A stretch of 64,000 nt of DNA from Parabacteroides merdae ATCC 43184 (lineage in GTDB: Bacteria > Bacteroidota > Bacteroidia > Bacteroidales > Tannerellaceae), in assembly GCF_025151215.1 (NCBI RefSeq), contig NZ_CP102286.1:1302001-1366000 (forward strand), written 5' to 3'. Under the pieces are notes generated by a model. The model ran no database searches and was not told where the DNA came from. It saw only the letters and a program-made list of their open reading frames with translations. How positions within the stretch are numbered: the first letter of the stretch is position 1; each line of letters opens with the position of its first letter. Shown here piece after piece: positions 44,837 through 54,854 of this stretch. A program made the position numbers and the translations under genes.

Positions 44837-45955
44837 ATGGAAAACTTAGCATCACAATATACTGTATTAGTGGTGGACGATGTGCCAACTAACGTTATGC
44901 TTGTGCAAGCGATACTAAAAAAAGAAGGTTATACGCTACTGACGACAGATAGCGGAGCTAAAGCGCTACGCATTGCCCAAGAAAGGCATCCCAATCTTAT
45001 TCTGCTTGATATTATGATGCCAGAGATGGACGGATACGAGGTACTGCAGCATTTGAAAAGCAATCCGGAAACCAACAACATCCCCGTCATTATCATGTCA
45101 GCTTTGAGCGATATGCAAAGTATCGTAAAAGGTTATCAGTTGGGAGCAACAGAATATGTAACAAAACCTTTCCAACGGGAAGAATTGGTGAAACGTGTCG
45201 CCCACCGTTACGAACTGTTCAGTATCAAACGTATCAAGCAGGAACTTGAAAATACAATCGAATCCCGCGACACGCTCTATTCCGTTATTGCACACGATTT
45301 ACGCTCTCCGCTTGGTTCTTTGAAGATGATGAATAACGCCATCCTGATGATGGTCGATAAGAATCAGGTTAGCGATGAGGTATACGAAATGCTTCAGATG
45401 ATGAACAAGACATCGGAAGAGATATTCCAGCTTCTCGACAACCTCTTGAAGTGGGCAAAGAATCGCCTGAACAAACAGAACATTTATAGACAACAAGTCG
45501 ACATCAACAGCATAGTCAACAGCACTGCCGAGATATTTATTCCGATGGCTACCCAGAAAGGCATATCCATCATGCTTGAAGGTCTGGATAAAGAACTGAT
45601 GGGATCGACAGACATTGATATGGTAAAAACTATCGTCCGTAACCTGATTTCCAACGCAGTCAAGTTCAGCTACGAAAAAGGTTTGATTACGGTATCAACC
45701 AAAACAGACGGGGATTTTGTCGTTGTCAGTGTAAAAGATTCTGGTAAAGGGATCAAAAAAGAAGATCAGGGTAAGCTGCTGAGGCCAAACACTCATTTTA
45801 CTTCTTATGGGACAAATAACGAAAAGGGGTCTGGCTTGGGATTAATGCTGTGTAAAGACTTTGTCGAACAACTCGGTGGCAAGCTCTGGTTCGATTCCGA
45901 AGAAGGGAAAGGCACCACCTTCTATTTTTCCTTGAAAGTGTCAAATCAAGAATAA
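44837..45955 (+). CDS. receiver-first hybrid histidine kinase
   Basis: Cytoplasmic signalling protein of 372 residues with inverted order: an N-terminal receiver (about 8-125; DD at 14-15, phospho-acceptor D58, K110) followed by HisKA (H153 in VIAHDLRSPLG) and HATPase_c with NLISNAVKFSY, DSGKGI and GSGLGLMLC. No sensor or membrane domain and no partner response regulator nearby, so it probably works in a phosphorelay with unlinked proteins. Its end is complete; transposase remnants begin immediately downstream. Confidence 0.9.
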   Translation: MENLASQYTVLVVDDVPTNVMLVQAILKKEGYTLLTTDSGAKALRIAQERHPNLILLDIMMPEMDGYEVLQHLKSNPETNNIPVIIMSALSDMQSIVKGYQLGATEYVTKPFQREELVKRVAHRYELFSIKRIKQELENTIESRDTLYSVIAHDLRSPLGSLKMMNNAILMMVDKNQVSDEVYEMLQMMNKTSEEIFQLLDNLLKWAKNRLNKQNIYRQQVDINSIVNSTAEIFIPMATQKGISIMLEGLDKELMGSTDIDMVKTIVRNLISNAVKFSYEKGLITVSTKTDGDFVVVSVKDSGKGIKKEDQGKLLRPNTHFTSYGTNNEKGSGLGLMLCKDFVEQLGGKLWFDSEEGKGTTFYFSLKVSNQE

Positions 45956-45959
45956 TAAA

Positions 45960-46825
45960 CGAAACTCCTTTGGGAAAGCATCGAATGGCTCTACAGCCAT
46001 ATATGCCGGCATTGCAGGGATCTCTGGGCATAAGGCGTCCGCGCAACAAATACAGGAATGTGGCGGAATCCTATCTGTCTTACTGCAAGAAAAGAAAGAG
46101 GAGAGCTTCAAGGACTAGAATGCTTAAGCGCCGTATGATCAAGCTTCTTGAAAAGCTCCTCAGTCAAAGGGATGGGATCCATAGCGAGTACGGTGCTTTA
46201 CTCCGATATACACAGGATTACCAGAAGCGTCTTTCCATCATCAGAAAGGTGCTTGTATAGGAAAAGGAAATGTTTGAAGGGCGGAAAGTCAGTGACTGCA
46301 TCGTCAGCATCGACCGTTATTATGTATGTCCCATCGTCAGAGGCAAGGAAACCAAGTCCGTCGAGTTCGGTGCAAAGGTCAATAATATACAGATAGACGG
46401 CATATCGTTCATTGAACACCTCTCGTTCAAGGCATTCAATGAGAGTATACGCTTGAAGGACTGTATCCATATGCAGCAGAAGCTGATGAATGTAAGGGTA
46501 AGATGTGTGGCTGCCGATTCCATATATGCCAATAATGCCAACAGAAAGTTCTATACAAAATATGGGATATCCACATCCTTTGTGCGCAAGGGAAGGGCGG
46601 CCCAAGATGAGCCTTTGAGGAAGGTGGCTTAGAAGCGAACTCTCAAAAGAAAGGGCCACCCGGCTTGAAGGAAGCTTCGGTACTCAAAAACAACACTACT
46701 CGCTCGCAAGGATAAAGGCAAGGAACAGAAAGACGGAAATCCTGTGGATTTTCTTCGGAATACATACGGCAAATGCCATACTGATGATAGACAGGATCAG
46801 GAACAGAACGGGGAAAGCTGCATGA
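45960..46825 (+). pseudogene. dead IS5-type transposase (DDE), N-terminally truncated
   Basis: A first piece (45970-46257, with RPRNKYRNVAESYLSYCKKR) reads through an in-frame TAG at 46258 into RKVSDCIVSIDRYYVCPIVRGKET, EFGAKVNNIQIDGISF and VAADSIYANNANRKFY. A stop at 46630 is bypassed by a frame change near 46627, giving SKERATRLEGSFGTQKQHY and continuing to TGA 46823. These segments match the IS5-like family of Bacteroidota (spacer RKGRAAQDEP). The N-terminal part is missing and no terminal repeats were seen. It lies directly after the hybrid kinase. Confidence 0.82.
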
Positions 46826-46930
46826 TATGAGTTTACTGAAAGAATCAGAAGAGGTCAGAAGACTTCTTCCGGAGCTTCATGTCTTGCCCGATAAGAGTAT
46901 ATGAGAATATACAAAAAAATGACAATAATA

Positions 46931-46973
46931 ATGGCATATGAAGTGATTATACTCTATCATCTTCATATGCCAT
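46931..46973. repeat. 13-bp inverted repeat downstream of the transposase relic
   Basis: ATGGCATATGAAG (46931-46943) pairs perfectly with 46961-46973; inner TGAT/ATCA extends the stem with a bulge. It lies between the relic and the glycosyltransferase stop and could terminate the minus-strand gene, though no T run follows. Confidence 0.5.
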
Positions 46974-47032
46974 GGTATGATGTGGAGACATTTACTGAAT
47001 ATCCCTTTTTATTGCTTTTTACAATAATGGCA

Positions 47033-47791
47033 TTATCCGGCAATCGCTTTCCGATTCTCTTTTTGGGGATATTTACGGAACAGACTCCACCATTTCAATT
47101 TCAATACGCCAAACAGTGCTTCCCCGAAGATAGAGGAGTTCATCTTGGAAGTGCCTAATACACGATTGATAAAAATAATGGGGACTTCCACGATTTTATA
47201 ACCACACTTATATGCCGTAAACTTCATTTCTATCTGGAACGCATATCCTTTGAAATGGATACGATCCAAATCGATCGTCTCAAGCACCTCACGACGATAG
47301 CATTTGAAACCGGCTGTCGTATCCTGTACTTTCATTCCAGTAACAAAACGAACATATACGGAAGCATAATAGGACATCAACACACGTCCCAACGGCCAGT
47401 TCACGACATTCACACCGTTACAGTAGCGGGAACCGACTGCGACATCACCACCCTGTTCCATACAGGTCGCATATAATTTGGGAAGATCATTCGGGTTATG
47501 ACTGAAGTCTGCATCCATTTCGAATATAAAATCATATTTATGTTCTATTGCCCATTTAAATCCGCAGATATAAGCCGTACCCAATCCTAACTTACCTTTA
47601 CGTTCCACCATGAAAAGGCGTTCGGGGAACTCTTTTTGCAACCGTTTTACAATACCTGCCGTACCATCGGGCGATCCATCATCTATAATCAAAATATGAA
47701 ATTCTTTCTCCAACCCAAATACAACCCGAATAATATTTTCTATATTCTCCTTTTCGTTATACGTGGGAATAATAACAATACTGTCTGACAT
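47033..47791 (-). CDS. polyprenol monophosphomannose synthase-like GT2 glycosyltransferase
   Basis: The 252-residue GT-A protein has SIVIIPTYNEKENIENII (nucleotide-sugar site), the DDGSPDGT motif, EMDADFSHNP (DxD) and AVGSRYCNGVNVVNWPLGR, all typical of dolichol-phosphate-mannose synthase-like enzymes that load a sugar on polyprenyl phosphate. No transmembrane helices in the C-terminus, so the soluble form. The frame extends 48 codons upstream, but MSDSIVIIP at 47791 is the family-like start, and the upstream stretch overlaps the mfd promoter. Confidence 0.88.
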   Translation of the reverse strand: MSDSIVIIPTYNEKENIENIIRVVFGLEKEFHILIIDDGSPDGTAGIVKRLQKEFPERLFMVERKGKLGLGTAYICGFKWAIEHKYDFIFEMDADFSHNPNDLPKLYATCMEQGGDVAVGSRYCNGVNVVNWPLGRVLMSYYASVYVRFVTGMKVQDTTAGFKCYRREVLETIDLDRIHFKGYAFQIEMKFTAYKCGYKIVEVPIIFINRVLGTSKMNSSIFGEALFGVLKLKWWSLFRKYPQKENRKAIAG

Positions 47792-47922
47792 AATCCACTG
47801 TTTAATTGAAAAATGAGAATTGAGAATTGAAAATGAGAAGATCCTGCTCATTTCAATTGACAACCCAAGCGCGAAGGTAGATATTTTCATTGGTTTTAGG
47901 AAGATTATTGTAACATTTTCCG

Positions 47923-47930
47923 TAATTTTG
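47923..47930 (+). promoter_or_regulatory. -7 box of mfd
   Basis: TAATTTTG matches TAnnTTTG; transcription would start near 47937, downstream of the in-frame ATG at 47820. This supports a start codon at 47964. Confidence 0.55.
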
Positions 47931-47963
47931 CGCATATATAATTATCAATTTTCAATTCATCCG

Positions 47964-50900
47964 TTGGAGGTACAAGATTTACTAAAACAATATGCCGCCC
48001 ATCCGCAAGTGGCGGCATTAAATACCCTGTTAAAAAACAAAACGTCCCGCAATATATTTCTGAAAGGACTGAACGGTTCAGGGGCCGCAATGACAATAGC
48101 TTCTCTTTTTTCAAAAAGAAGAGGAAGTTATGTGTGTGTGTTGAATGACCTAGAGGATGCCGGCTACTTTTATCACGATCTGGTGCAACTCACAGGAGGT
48201 GACGGAATCTATTTCTTTCCTTCTGCTTACCGACGTGCTATCAAGTACGGACATGTGGATCCAGCCAACGAAATCCTGCGGACAGAAGTTCTCAGCACGC
48301 TGCAGGATCCGACTGCTCCCTTCATCATTGTCACCTATCCGGAAGCATTGGCGGAGAAAGTAATTTCACGGGAGGTCTTGAAAGAAAACACGCTGAAGAT
48401 CAGTGTCGGCGAAAGGTTGGACAATATGTTTGTTTCTGACGTACTGGACGAATACGGCTTCGAGCAGGTAGATTATGTTTATGAACCAGGGCAGTATGCA
48501 ATGCGCGGCAGTATCTTAGATGTGTTCTCGTTCTCGTATGAATTTCCCTATCGTATCGACTTCTTTGGAAACGAGGTAGAGACGATCCGTTCGTTCGATG
48601 TGGAAACACAGCTATCCAAAGAAAAACTGGACAGCATCTATATCGTGCCCGAAATGACAAAAGGAAACCGGACCAACTCATCCTTACTAGATTCATTGCC
48701 ATCCGAGACACTGCTCGCTAGCAAAGACATGGCATGGGTAAAAGAACGTATCGGCAGTATCTGGAATGAAGAACCAATCATCGGGGACGAAGAATCGTTT
48801 GCCAACATCGAGCAACTGCGGGCCAAATTAATTACCGGAGAGGATTTTCTACATGCGGCACTTGGTTTCTGCCGGCTCCATTTTGGTACGCGGCCTATGG
48901 AAGTAGCCGATGCCACCCTGACTTTCTCAATGGAAGCACAACCGATTTATCATAAAAATTTCGATTTGGTAAGCGAGTCTTTCCATAAATATTTAGAAGA
49001 CGGCTATACATTATATATACTGAGCGATGTAGAAAAGCAAGCAACCCGTATCAGGGCCATTTTTGAGGATCGGGGAGACGACATACCTTTTACCTCCGTC
49101 AACAAGACCATTCATGAAGGTTTTGCCGATGAGACCTTGCGTGTCTGCCTTTTCACGGATCACCAGTTGTTCGACCGCTTTCATAAATTCAACTTGAAAA
49201 GCGATAAAGCAAGAAGTGGAAAACTCTCTCTGTCGTTGAAGGAGTTGAACCAATTCACGACCGGCGATTATATCGTACATATCGATCATGGTGTCGGACA
49301 ATTCGGCGGGCTAGTCCGTACGGAAGTAAACGGAAAAATGCAGGAAGCCATCAGGCTGATCTACCAGAACAACGACATTATATTCGTCAGCATTCACTCT
49401 CTCCATAAGCTATCCAAGTATAAAGGCAAGGACAGTGGGGAACCGCCCAAGCTGAGTAAACTCGGAACAGGGGCCTGGGAGAAGATGAAAGAACGCACCA
49501 AGTCAAAAGTAAAAGATATCGCCCGCGATTTGATTCTCCTCTACTCCAAACGAAAACAGGAAAAAGGTTTCGCTTACAGCCCAGACAGTTTCATGCAGCA
49601 CGAACTGGAAGCCAGCTTTATCTACGAAGATACCCCTGACCAAATGAAAGCAACAGCCGATGTCAAAGCCGATATGGAGAACGACCGTCCGATGGACCGA
49701 CTGATTTGCGGAGATGTAGGCTTCGGGAAAACGGAGGTAGCCATTCGTGCCGCTTTCAAAGCCGTTTCGGACAACAAGCAAGTTGCCGTGCTGGTCCCGA
49801 CTACAGTATTAGCATTCCAGCACTATCAAACATTTTCCGAACGGTTGAAAGATTTTCCCTGCCGAATCGAATATATCAGCCGGGCACGTACGGCGAAAGA
49901 GATAAGGGAAACTTTGAAAGACTTGAAAGAAGGAAATATCAACATTATCATCGGCACCCATCGAATCGTCGGAAAAGATGTCACATTCAAAGATCTCGGT
50001 CTGCTGATTATCGACGAGGAACAGAAATTCGGCGTATCCGTCAAAGAGAAGCTACGCCAGCTGAAAGCCAACGTCGACACGCTCACCATGACCGCCACTC
50101 CGATTCCTCGTACCCTGCAATTCTCGTTGATGGGAGCCCGTGACTTGTCGAGCATCACGACTCCCCCACCCAACCGCTATCCGGTTCAAACAGAGGTAGA
50201 ACGTTTTAACCCGGACATCATCCGAGAAGCCATCAATTTCGAGATGAGCCGTAACGGACAGGTTTTTTTCATCAACAATCGCATCCAAAATATTTATGAA
50301 ATGGAAGCGCTTGTCAAACGTGAAGTGCCGGATGCCCGTATCGCTGTCGGTCACGGGCAGATGGAACCGGAGAAGCTGGAAAAGATCATTCTGGATTTCG
50401 TCAATTACGAATACGATGTACTGATCGCCACGAGCATTGTGGAGAGTGGCATCGACGTACCGAATGCAAATACGATCATCATCAATAATGCACAACAGTT
50501 CGGATTGTCCGATCTGCATCAACTACGCGGTCGTGTCGGGCGAAGTAACCGGAAAGCCTTCTGTTATCTCCTCTCTCCACCCTTGTCAAGTCTTACGCAG
50601 GAAGCACGCCGCCGTCTGCAGGCGATCGAGAATTTTTCAGAGTTGGGAAGCGGCATCCATATCGCCATGCAGGACCTTGACATCCGGGGTGCCGGTAATA
50701 TGTTAGGTGCCGAACAAAGCGGTTTCATCGCCGACTTGGGCTACGAAACGTACCAGAAAATCCTGGAAGAAGCCGTTGACGAACTGAAAGCGGAAGAATT
50801 TGCCGACCTGTATTCCAACGCTACCGAAAATCGCCCCGACACCGGTAGCGAATATGTCCGTGAAACCTATATCGAAAGCGATTTGGAACTGATGTTCCCT

Positions 50901-51323
50901 CCGACCTACATCCCGAATGACTCCGAACGTGTCTCCCTCTATCGTGAACTGGACAAGATGGAGGAAGAGCGTGATATACTTGCTTTTACCGAGCGTCTGA
51001 AAGACCGTTTCGGAAAAGTGCCGAAAGAAGGGAAAGAACTGATCCGTGTCGTTCGCCTTCGCCGTATGGCAAAGACGTTAGGTATGGAAAAAGTAATTCT
51101 GAAAAAAGGACAGATGAGCATTTTTCTCGTCACTAATCCCGAAAGTCCTTACTACGAAAGCGAGGCCTTCGACAAGCTGCTCGGCTTCATCCAAAAGCAT
51201 CCACGCGAATGCACGCTTCGCGAACAGAACGGAAAACGCAGTATCGTGATCAAGAATGTACCAACGGTAGAGGTGGCTTGTAATTACCTGGATGAAATCG
51301 GGAAAGTACAAATACAAAAATAA
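47964..51323 (+). CDS. mfd: transcription-repair coupling factor
   Basis: Removes stalled RNA polymerase from damaged DNA and recruits UvrA. About 1119 residues in the order UvrB-like N-terminus (about 1-300), CarD-like RNA-polymerase interaction domain (VHIDHGVGQFGGLV), helicase with ICGDVGFGKTEVAIRAAF, LLIIDEEQKFGV, TMTATPIPRTLQFS and GRVGRSNRKAFCYL, then a TRCF domain. The start is inferred: ATG 47820 precedes the -7 box and the region between has no family character, so TTG at 47964 (LEVQDLLKQYAAHP) is likely, read as fMet. The acyl-CoA ligase gene starts 5 bp after its stop. Confidence 0.94.
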   Translation: MEVQDLLKQYAAHPQVAALNTLLKNKTSRNIFLKGLNGSGAAMTIASLFSKRRGSYVCVLNDLEDAGYFYHDLVQLTGGDGIYFFPSAYRRAIKYGHVDPANEILRTEVLSTLQDPTAPFIIVTYPEALAEKVISREVLKENTLKISVGERLDNMFVSDVLDEYGFEQVDYVYEPGQYAMRGSILDVFSFSYEFPYRIDFFGNEVETIRSFDVETQLSKEKLDSIYIVPEMTKGNRTNSSLLDSLPSETLLASKDMAWVKERIGSIWNEEPIIGDEESFANIEQLRAKLITGEDFLHAALGFCRLHFGTRPMEVADATLTFSMEAQPIYHKNFDLVSESFHKYLEDGYTLYILSDVEKQATRIRAIFEDRGDDIPFTSVNKTIHEGFADETLRVCLFTDHQLFDRFHKFNLKSDKARSGKLSLSLKELNQFTTGDYIVHIDHGVGQFGGLVRTEVNGKMQEAIRLIYQNNDIIFVSIHSLHKLSKYKGKDSGEPPKLSKLGTGAWEKMKERTKSKVKDIARDLILLYSKRKQEKGFAYSPDSFMQHELEASFIYEDTPDQMKATADVKADMENDRPMDRLICGDVGFGKTEVAIRAAFKAVSDNKQVAVLVPTTVLAFQHYQTFSERLKDFPCRIEYISRARTAKEIRETLKDLKEGNINIIIGTHRIVGKDVTFKDLGLLIIDEEQKFGVSVKEKLRQLKANVDTLTMTATPIPRTLQFSLMGARDLSSITTPPPNRYPVQTEVERFNPDIIREAINFEMSRNGQVFFINNRIQNIYEMEALVKREVPDARIAVGHGQMEPEKLEKIILDFVNYEYDVLIATSIVESGIDVPNANTIIINNAQQFGLSDLHQLRGRVGRSNRKAFCYLLSPPLSSLTQEARRRLQAIENFSELGSGIHIAMQDLDIRGAGNMLGAEQSGFIADLGYETYQKILEEAVDELKAEEFADLYSNATENRPDTGSEYVRETYIESDLELMFPPTYIPNDSERVSLYRELDKMEEERDILAFTERLKDRFGKVPKEGKELIRVVRLRRMAKTLGMEKVILKKGQMSIFLVTNPESPYYESEAFDKLLGFIQKHPRECTLREQNGKRSIVIKNVPTVEVACNYLDEIGKVQIQK

Positions 51324-51328
51324 ATAAT

Positions 51329-53236
51329 ATGAAGAAGACAATTATAGACCTTTTCGAAAATTCGGTAAAACAATATCCCGACAATCCCTTCCTGTGGGAA
51401 AAAACCAGGGATGCCTTCGAACCGACCACTTATAAAGAAGTTCAGCAACAAGTCTACGCTGCCGGTGCCGGACTGATAGCTCTCGGAGTGAAGAAGGGCG
51501 ACAATATGGCGCTCCTTTCGGAAGGCCGTAATGCTTGGATCATCGGCGAACTGGCCATGTTCTATGCCGGCGCGACCAACGTCCCGCTTTCCATCAAGCT
51601 CGAAGAAGCGAACGACCTGCTGTTCCGTCTTGTGCATGCCGATGTGAAATATATCCTGGTTTCCGGCAACCAACTCAAAAAGATACGGGCTATCATGGAT
51701 AAATTGCCTTTAGTCGAAAAAATAATTGTGATAGACGAACTGCCGGAATATAAAGAAAAAGAAATATCCTGGTCCGAAGTATTCCGGATGGGGAAAGAAT
51801 ATCTGGCATCTCATTCTCTGGAAGACTTCCTTGCTGTTGGACAATCCTTACAGAATAACGACTATGCGACGATTACCTATACCTCAGGCACGACGGCCGA
51901 CCCGAAAGGTGTCATCCTGACGCACCGTAACTATACGGCGAACGTGGAGCAAGCCCTATCTTGTGTCGATATCGACGATACATGGCGCACATTAATAATC
52001 CTCCCACTCGACCATTGTTTCGCGCATGTGGTCGGTTTCTATATCTTCATGTCGAAAGGAGCATCCGTAGCAACAGTACAAGTCGGACGGACAGGGCTGG
52101 AAACATTAAAGAACATTCCGGTCAACATCAAAGAGTTCAAGCCCTACTTGATCCTGAGCGTCCCGGCACTGGCCAAGAATTTCAAAAAGAATATCGAACA
52201 AGGTATCCGTGCCCAGGGCAAGAATATAACCCGTTTGTTCGACTTTGCCCTCAAAGTAGCTTACATCTATAACGGAGACGGCAGAGAAGACAAGGGACGT
52301 GGTGTCCGATTCCTGCTGAAACCGCTCGTGAGCCTGTTCGACCACATGCTTTTCACGAAAGTCCGTGAAAACTTCGGCGGACAATTGAAGTTTTTCATCG
52401 GCGGTGGCGCACTGCTCGATAAAGACTTGCAAAAGTTCTACTACGCAATCGGACTTCCTATGTACCAAGGGTACGGACTAAGCGAAGCGACTCCCGTAAT
52501 TTCCACCAACGGCCCGCACCGGCATACCTTCGGCAGCAGCGGTATGTTGGTCCGTCCGCTCGACCTGAAAATATGCGATGCCGACGGAAAAGAACTCCCG
52601 GCAGGCGAAAAAGGAGAGATCGTCATACGGGGCGAGAATGTGATGGCCGGCTACTGGAAGAACCCGGTATCAACTGCCGAAACCGTACGCGACGGGTGGC
52701 TCTACACTGGGGATATGGGATATATGGGGCATGACGGTCTGCTCTACGTCCTCGGACGTTTCAAAAGTCTGCTGATCGGTAGTGACGGGGAAAAATACAG
52801 TCCGGAAGGGATCGAGGAGGCACTCGTCGAACATTCTTCCTGCATCGACCAGCTGATCCTGTATAACAACCAGAGTCCCTATACCGTTGCCCTCGTCGTC
52901 CCTAACAAAGACCGGCTGAAGAAGCATCTGACGCACCAGTATCTTGATCTTTCATCCGATAAAGGACGCGAAGAGGCAATCCGGATCATCCAATCCCAGA
53001 TAGACCGTTTCCGCAAGGGAGGCGACCTGTCCGCCCTTTTCCCCGATCGCTGGCTGCCTGCAGCTTTTGCTATCCTGCCGGAGCCTTTCACCGAACAGAA
53101 CGGCATGGTCAACAGCACGATGAAGATCGTCCGCGGGAAAATAGAAAAAGCATATGCCTCTCGCATCGACCATCTCTACACACCGGAAGGAAAGAACCCG
53201 GTTAATGAAGAGAATAAAAAGGCATTAAATTGCTGA
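51329..53236 (+). CDS. fadD: long-chain acyl-CoA synthetase (AMP-binding)
   Basis: Activates fatty acids to acyl-CoA via acyl-adenylate. The 635-residue enzyme has the AMP-binding P-loop TYTSGTTADPKGVILTHRN (about 188-206), the long-chain signature region GYGLSEATPVIS and the acyl-adenylate motifs YTGDMGYMGHDGLLYVLGRFK. It starts 5 bp after mfd and is probably translated from the same message. Chain-length specificity cannot be judged. Confidence 0.92.
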   Translation: MKKTIIDLFENSVKQYPDNPFLWEKTRDAFEPTTYKEVQQQVYAAGAGLIALGVKKGDNMALLSEGRNAWIIGELAMFYAGATNVPLSIKLEEANDLLFRLVHADVKYILVSGNQLKKIRAIMDKLPLVEKIIVIDELPEYKEKEISWSEVFRMGKEYLASHSLEDFLAVGQSLQNNDYATITYTSGTTADPKGVILTHRNYTANVEQALSCVDIDDTWRTLIILPLDHCFAHVVGFYIFMSKGASVATVQVGRTGLETLKNIPVNIKEFKPYLILSVPALAKNFKKNIEQGIRAQGKNITRLFDFALKVAYIYNGDGREDKGRGVRFLLKPLVSLFDHMLFTKVRENFGGQLKFFIGGGALLDKDLQKFYYAIGLPMYQGYGLSEATPVISTNGPHRHTFGSSGMLVRPLDLKICDADGKELPAGEKGEIVIRGENVMAGYWKNPVSTAETVRDGWLYTGDMGYMGHDGLLYVLGRFKSLLIGSDGEKYSPEGIEEALVEHSSCIDQLILYNNQSPYTVALVVPNKDRLKKHLTHQYLDLSSDKGREEAIRIIQSQIDRFRKGGDLSALFPDRWLPAAFAILPEPFTEQNGMVNSTMKIVRGKIEKAYASRIDHLYTPEGKNPVNEENKKALNC

Positions 53237-53318
53237 AAACACAAATTGCCATATCACTCCATTAAACTAAATAATTATTTATACTAAACACCTATGTTTT
53301 GAAAAGAGGATAGAATTA

Positions 53319-54842
53319 TTAAAACGGAACCTCATTATTGCCGGGAGCCAAGAAATCGGTACCGGCCGGTGGTATGGGCGGCATTGTTTCCATCGGGCCT
53401 GAACTATTCATATTAGAGGAGAACTCGCGAACCGGAACATCTTCGTCCACATTCATGAACTTGGCGAACTCGCTCTTGAAACGAAGACGTACATCTCCGA
53501 CCGCACCGTTACGATGCTTGGCGATAATAATCTCCGCCAGACCGATCAAGGAATTACCACGTTCGTCTTCCGTTATCTTATAATATTCAGGACGGTGGAT
53601 AAAACAAACCATATCCGCATCCTGTTCGATAGCACCGGATTCACGCAAGTCGGCCAACTGCGGGCGTTTTCCTTCCGCTCCTTGACGTGCCTCGACACCA
53701 CGGTTCAACTGAGACAAGGCAATGATCGGAATGTTCAGTTCCTTCGCCAATCCTTTCAACGACCGTGAAATAGTACTTACTTCCTGTTCACGGCTGCCGA
53801 AGCTCATACCGCTTGCATTCATCAACTGAAGGTAGTCGATAATGATGATCTTAATACCATGCTCACGCACCAGACGACGAGCCTTCGTACGCAGTTCGAA
53901 TACCGAAAGACTCGGCGTATCGTCTACATAAATCGGTGCATCATACAATTCTTTTATCTTAAAGTCCAACTGTTCCCATTCATAGTTTTCCAAACGCCCG
54001 CTCTTGATCTTCTCGCCCGGAATCTCACATACGTTCACGATCAGACGGTTGACAAGCTGGACGTTACTCATTTCAAGAGAGAACAGAGCCACCGGCGTGT
54101 TATGGTTTACCGCCATATTCTTAGCCATCGAAAGGACAAAAGCCGTCTTACCCATCGCAGGACGGGCGGCAATGATGATAAGATCGGAATTTTGCCATCC
54201 GGACGTCATTTTGTCCAATCCTTCGAAACCGGTGCGCAGACCGCTCAACCCTTCTTTTTGATTGGCAGCCTTCTCAAGCATAACCATCGCTTCCTTGATG
54301 ACAGGATTGATCTGGGTAACATCTTTCTTCACATTGCGCTGAGAAATCTCAAAGAGCTTTCCTTCCGCTTCCTGCATAAGGTCTTCCACATCGATCGACT
54401 CATCAAAAGCCTTGCCCTGTATCATAGCAGTGAAGGAGATCAACTCACGCGCCAGATATTTTTGGGCGATGATACGGGCATGATATTCGATATGGGCACT
54501 ACTGGCCACCTTGCTGGTCAGCTGGGAAATATAGAACGGGCCACCTACCTCTTCCAATTCGCCTCGCTTCTTCAGTTGCTCAGTGACGGTCAACATATCC
54601 ACCGGACGTTGGCTGATCGCCAGATCTACGATAGCTGCATAAATTTTCTCATGTGCCTTCTCATAGAAACTCTCCGGTTTCAATATTTCACTAACGATGG
54701 AGTAAGCATCCTTTTCAAGCATCAGAGCACCTAACACCGCCTCTTCCAACTCGCGGGCTTGTGGTTGCAAACGTCCCATATCGGGTACTACAACCTGTTT
54801 CTGCCTCCCTTTTCCTCCTGTATTTTTTCCTCTTTCTGCCAT
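53319..54842 (-). CDS. dnaB: replicative DNA helicase
   Basis: Hexameric 5'-3' helicase of the replication fork. The 507-residue protein has an N-terminal primase-interaction domain (about 20-130) and a RecA-like motor with AARPAMGKTAFVLSMAKN (Walker A, about 230-247), the LSMEMS-like VALFSLEMS region, IIIDYLQLM (Walker B) and SQLNRGVEARQ. No intein. The C-terminal tail (about 475-507) is Pro/Asn/Met-rich. Single-gene unit convergent with the acyl-CoA ligase gene; the AraC relic ends 12 bp upstream. Confidence 0.95.
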   Translation of the reverse strand: MAERGKNTGGKGRQKQVVVPDMGRLQPQARELEEAVLGALMLEKDAYSIVSEILKPESFYEKAHEKIYAAIVDLAISQRPVDMLTVTEQLKKRGELEEVGGPFYISQLTSKVASSAHIEYHARIIAQKYLARELISFTAMIQGKAFDESIDVEDLMQEAEGKLFEISQRNVKKDVTQINPVIKEAMVMLEKAANQKEGLSGLRTGFEGLDKMTSGWQNSDLIIIAARPAMGKTAFVLSMAKNMAVNHNTPVALFSLEMSNVQLVNRLIVNVCEIPGEKIKSGRLENYEWEQLDFKIKELYDAPIYVDDTPSLSVFELRTKARRLVREHGIKIIIIDYLQLMNASGMSFGSREQEVSTISRSLKGLAKELNIPIIALSQLNRGVEARQGAEGKRPQLADLRESGAIEQDADMVCFIHRPEYYKITEDERGNSLIGLAEIIIAKHRNGAVGDVRLRFKSEFAKFMNVDEDVPVREFSSNMNSSGPMETMPPIPPAGTDFLAPGNNEVPF

Positions 54843-54854
54843 TTGTTCTAATTG

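Noticed and set aside
46270..46632. Transposase fragment as an independent 120-residue gene
   Set aside because: It is in the same frame as the preceding piece, separated only by a TAG, and continues after a frameshift; it is one broken gene.
46901..47158. 85-residue plus-strand frame after the transposase relic
   Set aside because: Overlaps the 3' end of the glycosyltransferase gene on the other strand and has no family features.
53859..54734. 291-residue plus-strand frame
   Set aside because: Antisense to dnaB; His/Gln/Arg-rich composition typical of a shadow frame.
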